From Pavlovales sp. CCMP2436 (Eukaryota; Haptophyta; Pavlovophyceae; Pavlovales), in contig MU631482.1 in NCBI GenBank assembly GCA_026770615.1, positions 90,070 through 103,845 on the forward strand: a stretch of DNA of 13,776 bases, given 5' to 3'. Positions 1 through 8,179 of this stretch are shown here, in pieces. The stretch's first letter is position 1; the number at the start of each line of letters is the position of its first letter. A model generated the notes under the pieces. That model was not told where the DNA came from. It was given only the letters and a program-made list of their open reading frames with translations, and searched no databases. A program made the translations under genes and the position numbers.

Positions 1-735
1 AGCTGTTGCTTGTGTGACGAGCTGAGCGTTGCGATTAGCTTGTTTGAGATGCTGACAATCTCGTCACACTTGCCAGCGAGGGCAAGCTTAACGTACTCCT
101 CCGAGCCGATTGGGACGTCGTAGCACATGACGCCGTAGTGCGGGGTCTGGGCGCCGTCGAGCAGGTGGCTGCGTGTCACCAAGCCACGGTGGGCGTCGAG
201 GGTGGCGATGTGGGCCTCGTCGATCCAGCATTCACACTTGGACGGCTGCACGACAAGGCCAAGCCGTAAGAAGAGCGCGTCGTGGAAGCGCTGCATCGCC
301 GCGAAGACGATCCAAGGCGGACCGCACGCGCGCACGTCGTCGTGGCCAGCCCGAGCGCCCCAACCGTATAGCCGCAGCTCGGCGTCGAGCACCTTTAACT
401 CGGGGTGGATGGAGATGGCAAAGGCGACTCCAGCCTCTACTGACCCTTGAGCGACACCGGTCTCGCCGTCTCTACCCATGGGCGTCAGGCCGCCGCCCTT
501 GCCAGTGACGAAGATCGGGTACTTGGGAGCGAGCGTGGCGTAGAAGAGGCGTGCGAGCGGGGCTAGGCCGGGGGAGCTGACGAGGATGCGTGCTACCATC
601 TCTGCGCGGTCTTCCTCATTGAAGGCGTTGTAGATGTCGGAGCCTGCGATGCAAAAGTGTGGGTTTTCAAGCAGCTCACGCACCCCAACGATGAGCTTGG
701 TGCCGCCTGCCGAGACGAGGACTCCGGGGACCCCA
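1..735 (-). CDS. Partial reverse transcriptase of a retroelement
   Basis: An open minus-strand frame without stops runs from about 735 to the left edge, so the C-terminus is missing. It shows the RT palm motifs in order. Motif A is SDIYNAFN (Asp codon at 636-638), typical of the 'D..NAFN..R' RT family. Motif B is QGSVEAGVAF (near 440-452), degenerate compared with the usual QGDPLGP. Motif C is GHDDV (336-347), keeping both catalytic Asp but with Gly where Tyr or Phe is normal. LGLVVQPSKCECW then matches the usual 'GL..n..KCe' block, and GSEEYVKLAL matches the conserved segment after it. RTs of this type sit in non-LTR or related retroelements and copy element RNA into DNA. No endonuclease or RNase H domain is visible. 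The start is uncertain: upstream, the frame runs into a 38-bp duplication. The altered motifs B and C suggest a decaying copy, though a divergent active one is possible. The RT call is firm; the family is not. Confidence 0.78.
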
Positions 736-747
736 CGATGGCGGACA

Positions 748-823
748 GACCACCGACGTCGCGAAACAGCCTCGTGAGGGCCAGAGACCACCGACGTCGC
801 GAAGCAGCCTCGCGAGGGCTGGC
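748..823. repeat. 38-bp tandem duplication upstream of the RT
   Basis: Two adjacent copies (748-785 and 786-823) begin gaccaccgacgtcgcgaa and differ at only a few bases. The unit is not a multiple of three, so it shifts the minus-strand frame at the 5' end of the RT region. That may be why no clean start is visible. Confidence 0.85.
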
Positions 824-920
824 CTGCGCACCCCCAGCGATCTCGACAGCGAGATGGAGGTGCGCCGCTGCTTAACTCTGCTCATCGTATTTACGTCGAG
901 CGCTTCACCGGTGTCCCATC

Positions 921-1280
921 ATGGGCTATTTTCGCCGCGTGAGGTGTAGCTGGGCAGCGGGTACACGAATTGCGCCCTCTGCTGGAGGACACGAGTGGTG
1001 GGCTCGCGTGCGATCGCCGCGTGCCGTGCGCTTTGGAGAGGGGGTGTATCACCCTGTTCTGGCCAGGGTTGATACTGACAGCGAACCCGTCCGACTTGCC
1101 GTTCGCGTTTGTGCACACTTTGGGCGCGGGCGTCCGAATCGGTCTCTCATGACTGCCCCTCCCCCTCCTGGCGCCCCACCCACGCCGACACGACGTAGCT
1201 CGCGCAGGCTGGCTCGACAGCGCCCAGGAGACGCCTCGAGCGCGCTCTCGCCGCTGCCGCGAAGCCAGTGGAGCTGCCCA
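921..1280 (+). repeat. Left arm of a ~360-bp inverted repeat
   Basis: This GC-rich segment reappears in reverse complement at 4031-4402. The two are nearly identical by eye, with scattered substitutions and a few small indels; the right arm carries about 9 extra bases near 4329-4337 and 4 extra near 4209. The match starts at atgggctat (921) and stops after gtggagctgccca (1280). Short ORFs inside it read similarly in both copies, but the indels break the frames, so I do not call a gene here. It could be a long terminal inverted repeat of a DNA transposon or two copies of a dispersed host repeat. I see no target-site duplication outside the arms. Confidence 0.88.
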
Positions 1281-2645
1281 AGTCGCAGCGGAAGGGCAGC
1301 TCGGCGGGCATGGGGGCCACTGCTTCCACACACCCAGGCCGCGGCGGAGACCCGTTGCGGGGAGGCGATATCCCGGGCTCGACGGCTGCTGAGCTGGAGG
1401 TGTCGTTGCCGAGGGTTGATGGCGCTTGCATCCGCCCTGGGTGCAAGCTTTCCCGGCTCGGCCGTATCGCGGCTGGGACGTGGCGGTGCGCGACGCCTGC
1501 CTGCGCCGATAGGTGCGGCGGCGCGCACGAGGCGTGCTTCCAGCACTGCAAGGCGGGCGGGCGGACGCAGTTCCTACAGGCTTACTTCCGCGGCGTGGCC
1601 CTAGCCGCGTCAGTCTACTTCTGCATCCCTGCGCGCGAGCCGCGTGGATGCGCTGTCAGCGCCTCGCTGTGTGCCGCGTGCGTTGAGAGGGCGCGGAAAG
1701 CTACCTCGTGCGAGCTCAGCACGAAGGAGGAAGAATCGGGCCTCGACGCGTCGCTAGCTCTCGAGGCGCGCCGGCGTGTCAAGGCGATCAAGACCCTGCG
1801 GATCGTGGAAAGCGACGTTGAGATCGCAGAGCGCATGGTGTTCTCCTACTCACTCGACCGGCGCAAGCAGCTGGGGTGTTTTCTGAGGGATGAGGTGGTG
1901 GGGTGGGAGGTGGTGGGTGCGGAGGTGGAGGAGGACGATGATGACCGCTTCGACATGCTCGACCGTCGGCGCGCGGCCTGGCGCCACGGCGACGACGCGA
2001 GCGGCGCCGGCAGACTTGTTGAGGCCCTGTTGTCGGCAGTGGGGCGAGGCTTGCTTCTTGCCAGCACGGAGTCCTCCTTCCCTGGCTGGAGGCCCGCCTC
2101 GCAGTTCACCTCCGCAGGAGCTCGCCGTTCTTGCGCCGCTGGTGTTTGAGCTTGCCGCCGCAGCACCGATGCGGCCCGAGCCGCCTGATCCGCCAAGGGC
2201 GGACGTGCGCGACCACAAAATGGTAGACGAGACGCTCGCTGAGCCCGCCGCCTACTTCGGGGAGAGTCAATGGCGAAATGCGATTTCGAGCGCCGCTGAG
2301 CGGCGCGAGGTTTTCGTCGGGAGGGAGCGCGCGCTCGAGCTCGCCCGCACGATGCGCCCTTTGCTAGACGGGCTTCTTCGCACCTGTGACGACAGCTCGC
2401 AGCGTCTGTTCAGCATGATGGAGTTTGTCTGGCCCTTCGACTTGTGGCTGTGGGTTGGACGCGTGCTCTGTGTCGACTTGCACGAAGAGGCAGCAAGCAG
2501 GCTTGCAGCACAGCGCGACGGCTCGCTCGGCTCGGGCACCAACCTACAGGAGGACTGGCTCGGTGGGCGCACACGGATCAGGATGATGCTCGCAGGCTCA
2601 ACTAGCACACAAGCCCAGCGAGGCGCGCGCAGAGCAGTGGCGTGA
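1268..2645 (+). pseudogene. Unrecognised Cys-rich coding region, frame-broken
   Basis: I do not recognise this product. One frame is open from about 1200 to 2149. Near 1430-1550 it has a dense Cys/His cluster (CIRPGCKL, then WRCATPACADRCGGAHEACF) spaced like a zinc-binding domain, followed by an acidic EVEEDDDDRFD stretch near 1920-1950. From about 2110 the protein-like signal moves to another frame, open to 2645, with segments such as QWRNAISSAAERREVF and FSMMEFVWPFDLWLWVGRVL. A third frame stays open to 2862. The shift could be a frameshift mutation, an unrecognised intron or chance openness in GC-rich DNA. It lies between the inverted-repeat arms, so a transposon-encoded protein is possible, but no transposase catalytic motif was seen. 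Confidence 0.3.
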
Positions 2646-2862
2646 CCCTACGGATCAGCAGGCAGCGACTCTTCCTCTGGCACTTGTGGCTCCGAAACGT
2701 CGAGCCTGCGCTACTCGAGCCGCAGCACCTCTCGCTTGGTGTGGCTTTGCAGAGCGCCGCGCACAATCTAACGCTCTTGGTGACCTGTGGTCGGCGGTCG
2801 AGGCCATTCCTGGCGGCGATGTGATTTGGAAAAATCGCCACTCGCATGTCTTCTTTCGTTGA

Positions 2863-3000
2863 GTATCTTATTAAATCAGCCATAACGCGCACGCATCGCA
2901 TATATTAATATGGCACCATAAAAAATATTAATATTTATTTAATTACGATATTTAATTCTATGCTAACATGACACCTGGATCAAATATTAATTGAAATACA
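2863..3000. other. Short AT-rich island, no gene seen
   Basis: A stretch of about 140 bases rich in tattaatat and atttaat interrupts the GC-rich sequence. I see no ORF, RNA gene or clear repeat in it. Its composition resembles the virus-like region further right, but no shared sequence was recognised. Confidence 0.5.
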
Positions 3001-3247
3001 CCATCGCAGGAGGAGAAGTGCATCCGCCGGATCCAAGCGCACGTCACATAATTGCGCCGCAGGGGCTACACGCGGTTCGCCATCATCCAGGATAACTTAG
3101 ACCTCGCGGGCACGGCAGTGCCGCCATGCCGGCTCGCCAAAGGAGCACGCGGAGACGGGGTGCCGCGCCTGCCCCGCGAGTGCAGCATGCCACTCTGGCG
3201 TGCCCGCACTTGCACCCGCGCGGGAATCCGCCGGCGGGGAGATTCCG

Positions 3248-3511
3248 ATGGCTAGCCCGTGCCGCAGTCACGCGCGCTCCCCGGCCTGCTCTCCGGAGTC
3301 CGGCTCGTCTGAAAGCTCGGATCCGGATTTCCGCTCAGGCCGCTGCTCGGCCTCATCGAGCGGGAGGGACTCACTTTTGCTCGATTCGGAGTTAGACGAC
3401 GACCTCAGGGAATTTGAGACACTCGACCTCGGCGCCGACGATGCGGAGGACCCCAAGTCGGGGAGCGAGGCGGAGACTGAATCGGAGGATGACCTTGACG
3501 GAGCCGACTAG
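3248..3511 (+). CDS. Hypothetical acidic, Ser-rich ORF
   Basis: This ORF of about 87 codons starts at an ATG (MASPCRSHARSPACSPE) inside a slightly longer frame that opens at 3200. It is Ser-rich at first, then strongly acidic (LLLDSELDDDLREFETLDLG, later SEAETESEDDLDGAD), and ends at a TAG followed at once by AT-rich DNA. No domain is recognisable. Acidic tails like this occur at the ends of many eukaryotic nuclear proteins, so it may be the last exon or a fragment of a longer gene. Chance openness in GC-rich DNA is equally possible. Confidence 0.25.
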   Translation: MASPCRSHARSPACSPESGSSESSDPDFRSGRCSASSSGRDSLLLDSELDDDLREFETLDLGADDAEDPKSGSEAETESEDDLDGAD

Positions 3512-4030
3512 TATTTATGTACATCTATTTATTTAAACGTATAAGCATTGTCTACGCTCGCTTTAGACATCATAATTATAAATAGATCGAAGGGACTTAT
3601 CACTTAACGAAGTTAATCAGTATATTACTAATATTAGTACAATTACTGTTTGTCTTACCAAAACACACTGTACTATTAAGTTGATCCGCGACCGGTGATG
3701 CTGCACTACCGGTGATACTGCAGATGCCTTCAACCGGCTTGCCAGCGCCTGGTTACATCGGCCAGAATATCCCGTTTCATGGAACAGCCGTCGCATGTAA
3801 TCCAGGCACGTCATTGCTCGATAGCCGCCAACAATGAAACACCAAGCAACCGCTGTGGCGTGCACTGATCGCCGACCAATAAGCTGCGGATATGGATGAA
3901 TGGAACAAAGCACGATGTACCCGCAGGTCACGCGACACTAGATCTGGTCGAACACGCGTCCTAGGAGTAGAGTGCCGCAATGCGCAGCATGGACGCGAAC
4001 GGCGATCCGGACCGGGCAATGGGTCGACCA
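3512..4030. other. Mixed-composition spacer, no gene supported
   Basis: The first 150 bases are AT-rich, and the rest is of moderate GC content. A 15-base near-perfect direct repeat (accggtgatgctgca at 3691-3705, accggtgatactgca at 3708-3722) is the only clear structure. Minus-strand frames at 3617-3931 and 3777-4043 are open, but neither shows a recognisable motif. Confidence 0.5.
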
Positions 4031-4402
4031 TGGGCAGCTCCACTAGCTTCGCGGCAGCGGCGAGATCGCGCTCAAGGCGTCTCCTAGGCGCTGTCGAGCC
4101 AGCCTGCGCGAGCTACGTCGTGTCGGCGTGGGTGGGGCGCCAGGAGGGGGAGGGGCAGTCATGAGAGACCGATTCGGACGCCCGCGCCCAAAGTGTGCAC
4201 AAACGCGAACGTTCGGCAAATCGGACGGGTTCGCTGTCAATATCAACCCGGGCCAGATTCAGGGTGATACACCCCCCCACCAAAGCGCGCGGCACGCGGC
4301 GATCGCACGCGAGCCCACCACTCGTGTCCTCGAGTGGCTCCAGCAGAGGGCGCAATTCGTGTACCCGCTGCCCAGCTACACCTCACGCGGAGAATATAGC
4401 CC
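4031..4402 (-). repeat. Right arm of the inverted repeat, touching the virus-like DNA
   Basis: Reverse complement of 921-1280, as described there. Its outer end (ctcacgcggagaatatagcccat, ending near 4402) coincides with the switch from GC-rich to strongly AT-rich sequence. It therefore marks either the edge of the virus-like element or a repeat that inserted at that edge. Confidence 0.88.
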
Positions 4403-4478
4403 ATACATTGAGAATTCTAATAAAAAGTAATAAATATCTAATAAAAATCTAATAAAAAACTAATAAAAACTAATAAAT

Positions 4479-4651
4479 ACTTATAAACCAACTCTTAGAA
4501 AGCCCCGCAGGGCCCCCGGGGGCCCCGCCGGAGGCGCCTATGTGACTAGCATATAACTAACTTGTCACATAGCCCGGGGGCCCACGGGGCCCCCGGGGGC
4601 CCACGGATAATCCCCGTACGTTACGCCTTTTCTAAGAGCCGGCTTATAAAT
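4479..4651. repeat. GC-rich palindromic cassette in AT-rich DNA
   Basis: Three nested inverted repeats share one centre. The outer arms are about 23 bases with four mismatches (4479-4501 against 4629-4651, core tttctaagag). The inner arms are ctatgtgac (4538-4546) and gtcacatag (4564-4572), perfect with a 17-base loop. Between them, the 16-base palindrome gggcccccgggggccc occurs on each side (4510-4525 and 4587-4602). The whole could fold into a long hairpin or cruciform. It resembles in style the mobile GC clusters known from some organelle genomes; this is analogy only. Confidence 0.8.
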
Positions 4652-4671
4652 GGTAATAAATACTTATATTT

Positions 4672-5330
4672 ACGGCACTATGGTACGGTGCCCGCACCTT
4701 GTCGTATATTTATATTTCTATGATCTATTACCACCATGGTATGATTAATTTATAGTTTATTGATGTTTTGCGTACTTTTTTTTAGAAGTACTCTGATAAA
4801 CACTAATAAACATTAGTAAATTGTTTTTATACACGGCACTATGTCGTTAGTACCTATACAATCGCGCCCCCGTGACGTAGTCACTACTGAATACTGTTAA
4901 ACATTGGTAAAATTTATTTAAACCTTTATACATACCGCACTATGTCGTTAGTACCTATACAATCGCGCCCCGTGACGTAGTCACTACTGAATACTGTTAA
5001 ACCTTTATACATACCCTTATATATTGTTAAATACTTATAAGACATGTTTAAACCCTCTTGATACACGTCACTCTCTCGTTATATTTTTACATACTATTTT
5101 ATACTGTTAAATACTTATAAGACATATTTAAACCATTTTGACATACTGCACTATGCCGTCTGATATTTTTATTTCTTCATAGACCGCGCGGCTCCACGCA
5201 GTGGTAAGAAGGTACTCGTCTATGCGACGGATTGAATACTGTTAAACCTTTATAGATACGGTAATATATTGTTAAATACTGATAAGACATAATTAAACCA
5301 TTTAGATTTACGTCACTATATGGTGCTCGC
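4672..5330. repeat. Degenerate direct-repeat array
   Basis: The motif gcactatg or a close variant recurs at 4675, 4836, 4937, 5067, 5148 and 5312. The best pair is 4836-4902 and 4937-5002, identical except for one C. Each of these holds the short palindrome gtgacgtagtcac (4872-4884 and 4972-4984, exactly 100 bp apart). A second unit, tgttaaatacttataagaca followed by t, occurs at 5025, 5105 and 5270, the last with one change. Such iterated units are common in viral terminal repeats and replication origins, but no function is shown here. Confidence 0.82.
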
Positions 5331-5350
5331 CGGTGCTTAATAGGTCTATC

Positions 5351-5519
5351 GAAAAATCCAAAAATCGAAAAATCCAAAAATCCAACCTTAAATGAAACTT
5401 TCTATTTATTTTTAATATTTTTTTTTCTATTTTTGTTTTTCATTTTTTTAATTTCGAAATTTGGAAATGTTTCATTTAAGGTTGGATTTTTTGATTTTTT
5501 GGATTTTTTTGGATTTTTC
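5351..5519. repeat. Large AT-rich inverted repeat
   Basis: The left arm 5351-5398 and right arm 5469-5519 are near-perfect complements. The core ccaaccttaaatgaaac matches gtttcatttaaggttgg exactly, followed outward by alternating aaaatcc / ggatttt tracts. The loop of about 70 bases is T-rich. It lies about 100 bases upstream of the GIY-YIG remnant and could be a cruciform, a terminator for leftward transcription, or an end structure. Confidence 0.85.
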
Positions 5520-5615
5520 TCTTTTTCTCCTTCTATAATGTTTATATTATATATATATATCTTCTCAAAAAATTAAATATAGTAGGTATAATAATAACAC
5601 ACCCATACCCATTTC

Positions 5616-6241
5616 CTTGGTAAAATCTATACTATTAGGTGTTGTACAGATGAAACACTCATTTACGTAGGCGCAACTATCGAAACACGTCTATCCGCAA
5701 GATTTTGCAGTCACAAAATAGATAAAGGCATTTCGTTGTATAAATATATAAATGATCCTACAAATAACACTACATGGGACGATTGGTATATAGAACTACA
5801 CGAGTTATGTCCATGTACTTGTAAAATGGAATTAGGTAAACGTGAAGTGAAGTTATCCGTGAATTAGCGACAATTAATAAAAGAGGGTTTATAACTCCCG
5901 AAACTAAAAAAGATCATATTGCTGAATATATGAAAAAATATCAAGATGCTAACAAAGAACAGATAAAAATTTACCAAAAAAATTATCAAAACAAAGACCA
6001 ATTCAAAAAAAACGCTAAAGATTACCGCGAAATTAACAGAGAGATAATTCTACACAAAAATAAAAATTACCGCGACGCTAACAAAGATAAATTAAATATT
6101 TATCAAAAAGCATATCGTGATGATAACAAAGAAAAATTTGCAGGAAGGGATAAAACATATTTAGAAATTAACAAAGAAAAAATTAAAATTTATCAAAAAG
6201 CATATCGTGAAAACAAAAAATTAGAAAAAATTGATTTCTAA
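5616..6241 (+). pseudogene. GIY-YIG nuclease with basic repeat tail, broken
   Basis: The first frame encodes a GIY-YIG homing-type endonuclease domain. KIYTI (5622-5636) stands for GIY and LIYVGAT (near 5656-5676) for YIG, followed by the Arg-containing ETRLSARFCSHK and, near 5830-5846, the ELGKRE segment holding the usual catalytic Glu. A perfect 5-bp tandem duplication of gtgaa (5842-5851) shifts the frame into a TAG soon after. The expected downstream sequence continues in another frame to 6241, including an open stretch of 103 codons from 5930. That tail is very basic and built of about six units of 13-15 residues like YRDANKDKLNIYQKA, with a 23-base exact DNA repeat at 6098-6120 and 6188-6210. 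This layout is common in nucleases of large algal viruses and their relatives. No in-frame ATG precedes the domain: the frame meets a TAA at 5595-5597 first, so the start appears lost as well. Confidence 0.82.
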
Positions 6242-6273
6242 TAAATAATTTTCTAATAAATATATATAGAACA

Positions 6274-7662
6274 ATGCCACCTAAAGCAAAAACACCGATT
6301 AAGAAACCACTCGCTACTATGACTATAGACGAAAAACGTGCTTATAAATTAGCGCACTACTACAAAAACAAAGACGCTATCCAAAGAGAACGTGTAACGA
6401 CTGGTTTGTTAAACGGTACACGTAAAATCAAACAAAGCACTCTTGATAAATATGGTATCAAGAAAATCGATGATAACGAAATTGTACTACAAAAAAAACA
6501 GAAAATAGTATTTGACAAAAATGATATTGAAAAATCCGCAAATACCGATATAATTAATATCGTCATACAAAAGAATGTACCTATTGAAAATTATAATTCC
6601 TCAAATCTTAACCTAAACGGTTCAGAGATTAAGAATTTCGTAGCTACCGTTTTGAAAATCGCTCCGATTAAAGAGGGTTTTTCTCAAACGCTAAGCGTGA
6701 ATGAGATTAATCAATATCTTCAGATCCCAGATAATTTATTCAAATTACACAACGAAAAATTTGACGCGTTGAAAGATCTAACTCCTTGGTTAACTAATAC
6801 GAAGGAGTTAATTGATATTATTAATTCAAATACTAAATGGAAGACCGACAGCAGCCGTGCTAAATTTCTTGGTAGAATTCTAAAACTACGTCGGCTTTTT
6901 CAACCGTTAAAAAATCGCATGTCACAGAATACATACGAAGAACTGGACGCTCAGTATAAGCGTTGGGATGGTATTGCTACTATCAAACAAAGAACTAAAT
7001 CGTCGTCAACGTTGTTTTATTCATTCGATGCTATTAAAAACGAGGTGTTAAGAGTTTTTGGTCAAAAATCATATGAAAATCTGCTGATGATGCTATACGA
7101 CAATGTTATCACTCGTGATGACTTCCAATTGACAATGGCTTATGAAAAATCCGACATGGTTTCATCCGATGTAAATTATCTTTATTTGATATCTCAAAAC
7201 GAGAGCGAGGTACACATGAACACATTCAAAACCAAAGGATCACTAAATAAATTGGTGTTTAAATTATCTAAATCAGTGACTAATTTAATCGTAGAATTAC
7301 ATAGTTCGCTTGATGATTTACCAAACAAGTTATTCCCAAACGAAGGCACAAAATTAGGACCTTATATTTCAAAAATGTTTGCAAAAATCCCTGTTTTTAA
7401 AGATGAACGAATTATAGTAAAATACCTACGTCACAGTATCATTTCTACTAAGCTTATGAAATTGGATAAGAATGCTACTAATTATGCGGAAAAAGTCAAT
7501 GATTTGGCTAATCGATCAATGCATTCTGCCGGTATTCAGTCCGCCTATGTCAGTCCTCTTAAAAACTTGCGTGGCGAACAAATCTTCTCTATTGAAGATG
7601 CCGATAAATCTATTGTTGAACTGAAAGAATACTTTACCCGGTCAAAACGAGTAAAAAAATGA
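6274..7662 (+). CDS. Tyrosine recombinase (integrase)
   Basis: An intact 462-residue protein that would cut and rejoin DNA through a Tyr nucleophile, most likely to integrate or excise this element. The catalytic set is readable: first Arg R281 in NVITRDDFQL; the beta-hairpin Lys K319 or K321 in FKTKG; second Arg R386 in VKYLRHSIIS, where the His of the usual HxxR is replaced; H417 in SMHSAGIQS; and nucleophile Y425, eight residues later. The R386-H417 gap of 31 is longer than in most phage integrases. The N-terminal 70 residues are basic, with a YYKNKDAIQRER and TLDKYGI pattern also common in small algal virus proteins. The ATG at 6274 follows a tatatata stretch and lies 32 bases after the GIY-YIG remnant. 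The gene ends in TGA. It keeps an A8 run in frame (near 6489), unlike the A-runs in the primase gene. Recombinases of this kind occur in polinton-like viruses and Crypton/DIRS-type elements. Confidence 0.85.
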   Translation: MPPKAKTPIKKPLATMTIDEKRAYKLAHYYKNKDAIQRERVTTGLLNGTRKIKQSTLDKYGIKKIDDNEIVLQKKQKIVFDKNDIEKSANTDIINIVIQKNVPIENYNSSNLNLNGSEIKNFVATVLKIAPIKEGFSQTLSVNEINQYLQIPDNLFKLHNEKFDALKDLTPWLTNTKELIDIINSNTKWKTDSSRAKFLGRILKLRRLFQPLKNRMSQNTYEELDAQYKRWDGIATIKQRTKSSSTLFYSFDAIKNEVLRVFGQKSYENLLMMLYDNVITRDDFQLTMAYEKSDMVSSDVNYLYLISQNESEVHMNTFKTKGSLNKLVFKLSKSVTNLIVELHSSLDDLPNKLFPNEGTKLGPYISKMFAKIPVFKDERIIVKYLRHSIISTKLMKLDKNATNYAEKVNDLANRSMHSAGIQSAYVSPLKNLRGEQIFSIEDADKSIVELKEYFTRSKRVKK

Positions 7663-7735
7663 ATTACGTCAAATTTTAAAAAATTGATAATATTTAAGAT
7701 TATAATCTAATATATATATTAATATATAAGTCCTT

Positions 7736-8029
7736 ATGGATTCTGTTAAAGTAGTGTCGCAGATGACACAATACAGACGTGATCATCCCGACTATTATGC
7801 TGCCGAACTTAAAAAACGTAATGAAGAAATTAAGTTTTTATATCACACAAACCCTGAATATCGTCAGAAACTTCTGAATTACCATAAGAAAAGACAGGAC
7901 AATCCAAGATTAAAAAGTCTACACAAGCCTATAAAAAAGCTTATTATGAACGCAAAAAAATGGAAAAGTTTGAAGCTTCTTTTCAAAAAACCCAAATTGC
8001 CGGTGAATGAATTTTTGCCAAAAAATTGA
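7736..8029 (+). CDS. Small basic protein, probable frameshift near 7912
   Basis: The open frame gives 97 residues starting MDSVKVVSQMTQYRRDHPDYY; I do not recognise a named family. The first 60 residues repeat a Tyr-rich basic pattern (YRRDHPDYYAAELKKRN, then HTNPEYRQKLLNYHKKRQDN), like the tail of the GIY-YIG gene and the N-terminus of the recombinase. After the A5 run at 7912-7916 the annotated frame becomes odd and Lys/Leu-rich. A neighbouring frame continues the pattern more naturally (AYKKAYYERKKMEKFEASF) to a TGA at 8008-8010. One base has probably been lost in the A-run, by mutation or sequencing error. An AT-rich palindromic stretch (7698-7733) lies upstream and may hold the promoter. 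A DNA-binding role is only a guess from the charge. Confidence 0.6.
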   Translation: MDSVKVVSQMTQYRRDHPDYYAAELKKRNEEIKFLYHTNPEYRQKLLNYHKKRQDNPRLKSLHKPIKKLIMNAKKWKSLKLLFKKPKLPVNEFLPKN

Positions 8030-8157
8030 TTTCTTTTATACTAAATGACTTAAACAGAATTATCTATAAATTATTATCTTAGCTTAATATAAATGAGTTC
8101 ATTCGGTAAAGTTATGTTTGTGGATATATTTGATCGTAATAAGACAAGGACATGCGA

Positions 8158-8179
8158 AACAGAAGAGGAACAGAAGAGG
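8158..8179. repeat. 11-bp tandem duplication breaking the primase frame
   Basis: aacagaagagg occurs twice without a gap (8158-8168 and 8169-8179). The frame opened by the ATG at 8093 runs into a stop just after it, while the primase motifs continue in the frame that reading across a single copy would give. The duplication is therefore the likely cause of the break. Confidence 0.85.

Larger units (their letters stand above)
4403..5600. other. AT-rich non-coding flank of the virus-like element
   Basis: About 1.2 kb without a credible gene. It begins with short repeats of the type ctaataaaaa (4415-4480), then holds the GC-rich cassette, the repeat array and the large inverted repeat listed separately. 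A short atatatat run lies near 5545-5560. A non-coding end region dense in repeats would suit a terminal or origin-like part of an integrated virus, but no second copy at the other end can be seen because the window stops inside the ATPase gene. Confidence 0.6.

Noticed and set aside
921..1604. Long plus- and minus-strand ORFs across the left inverted-repeat arm
   Set aside because: GC-rich DNA keeps several frames open at once, the products are low-complexity Arg/Pro/Ala, and indels between the two arms break the frames.
3617..4043. Two open minus-strand frames of 88-104 codons
   Set aside because: They overlap each other, show no motif or domain, and one runs into the inverted repeat; not enough support for genes.
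4672..5330. CRISPR-like array
   Set aside because: Repeats are degenerate and unevenly spaced (about 80-165 bp), there are no cas genes, and the context is eukaryotic.
5177..5377. Minus-strand ORF of 66 codons in the repeat array
   Set aside because: It spans direct repeats and one arm of the large inverted repeat and shows no protein-like pattern.
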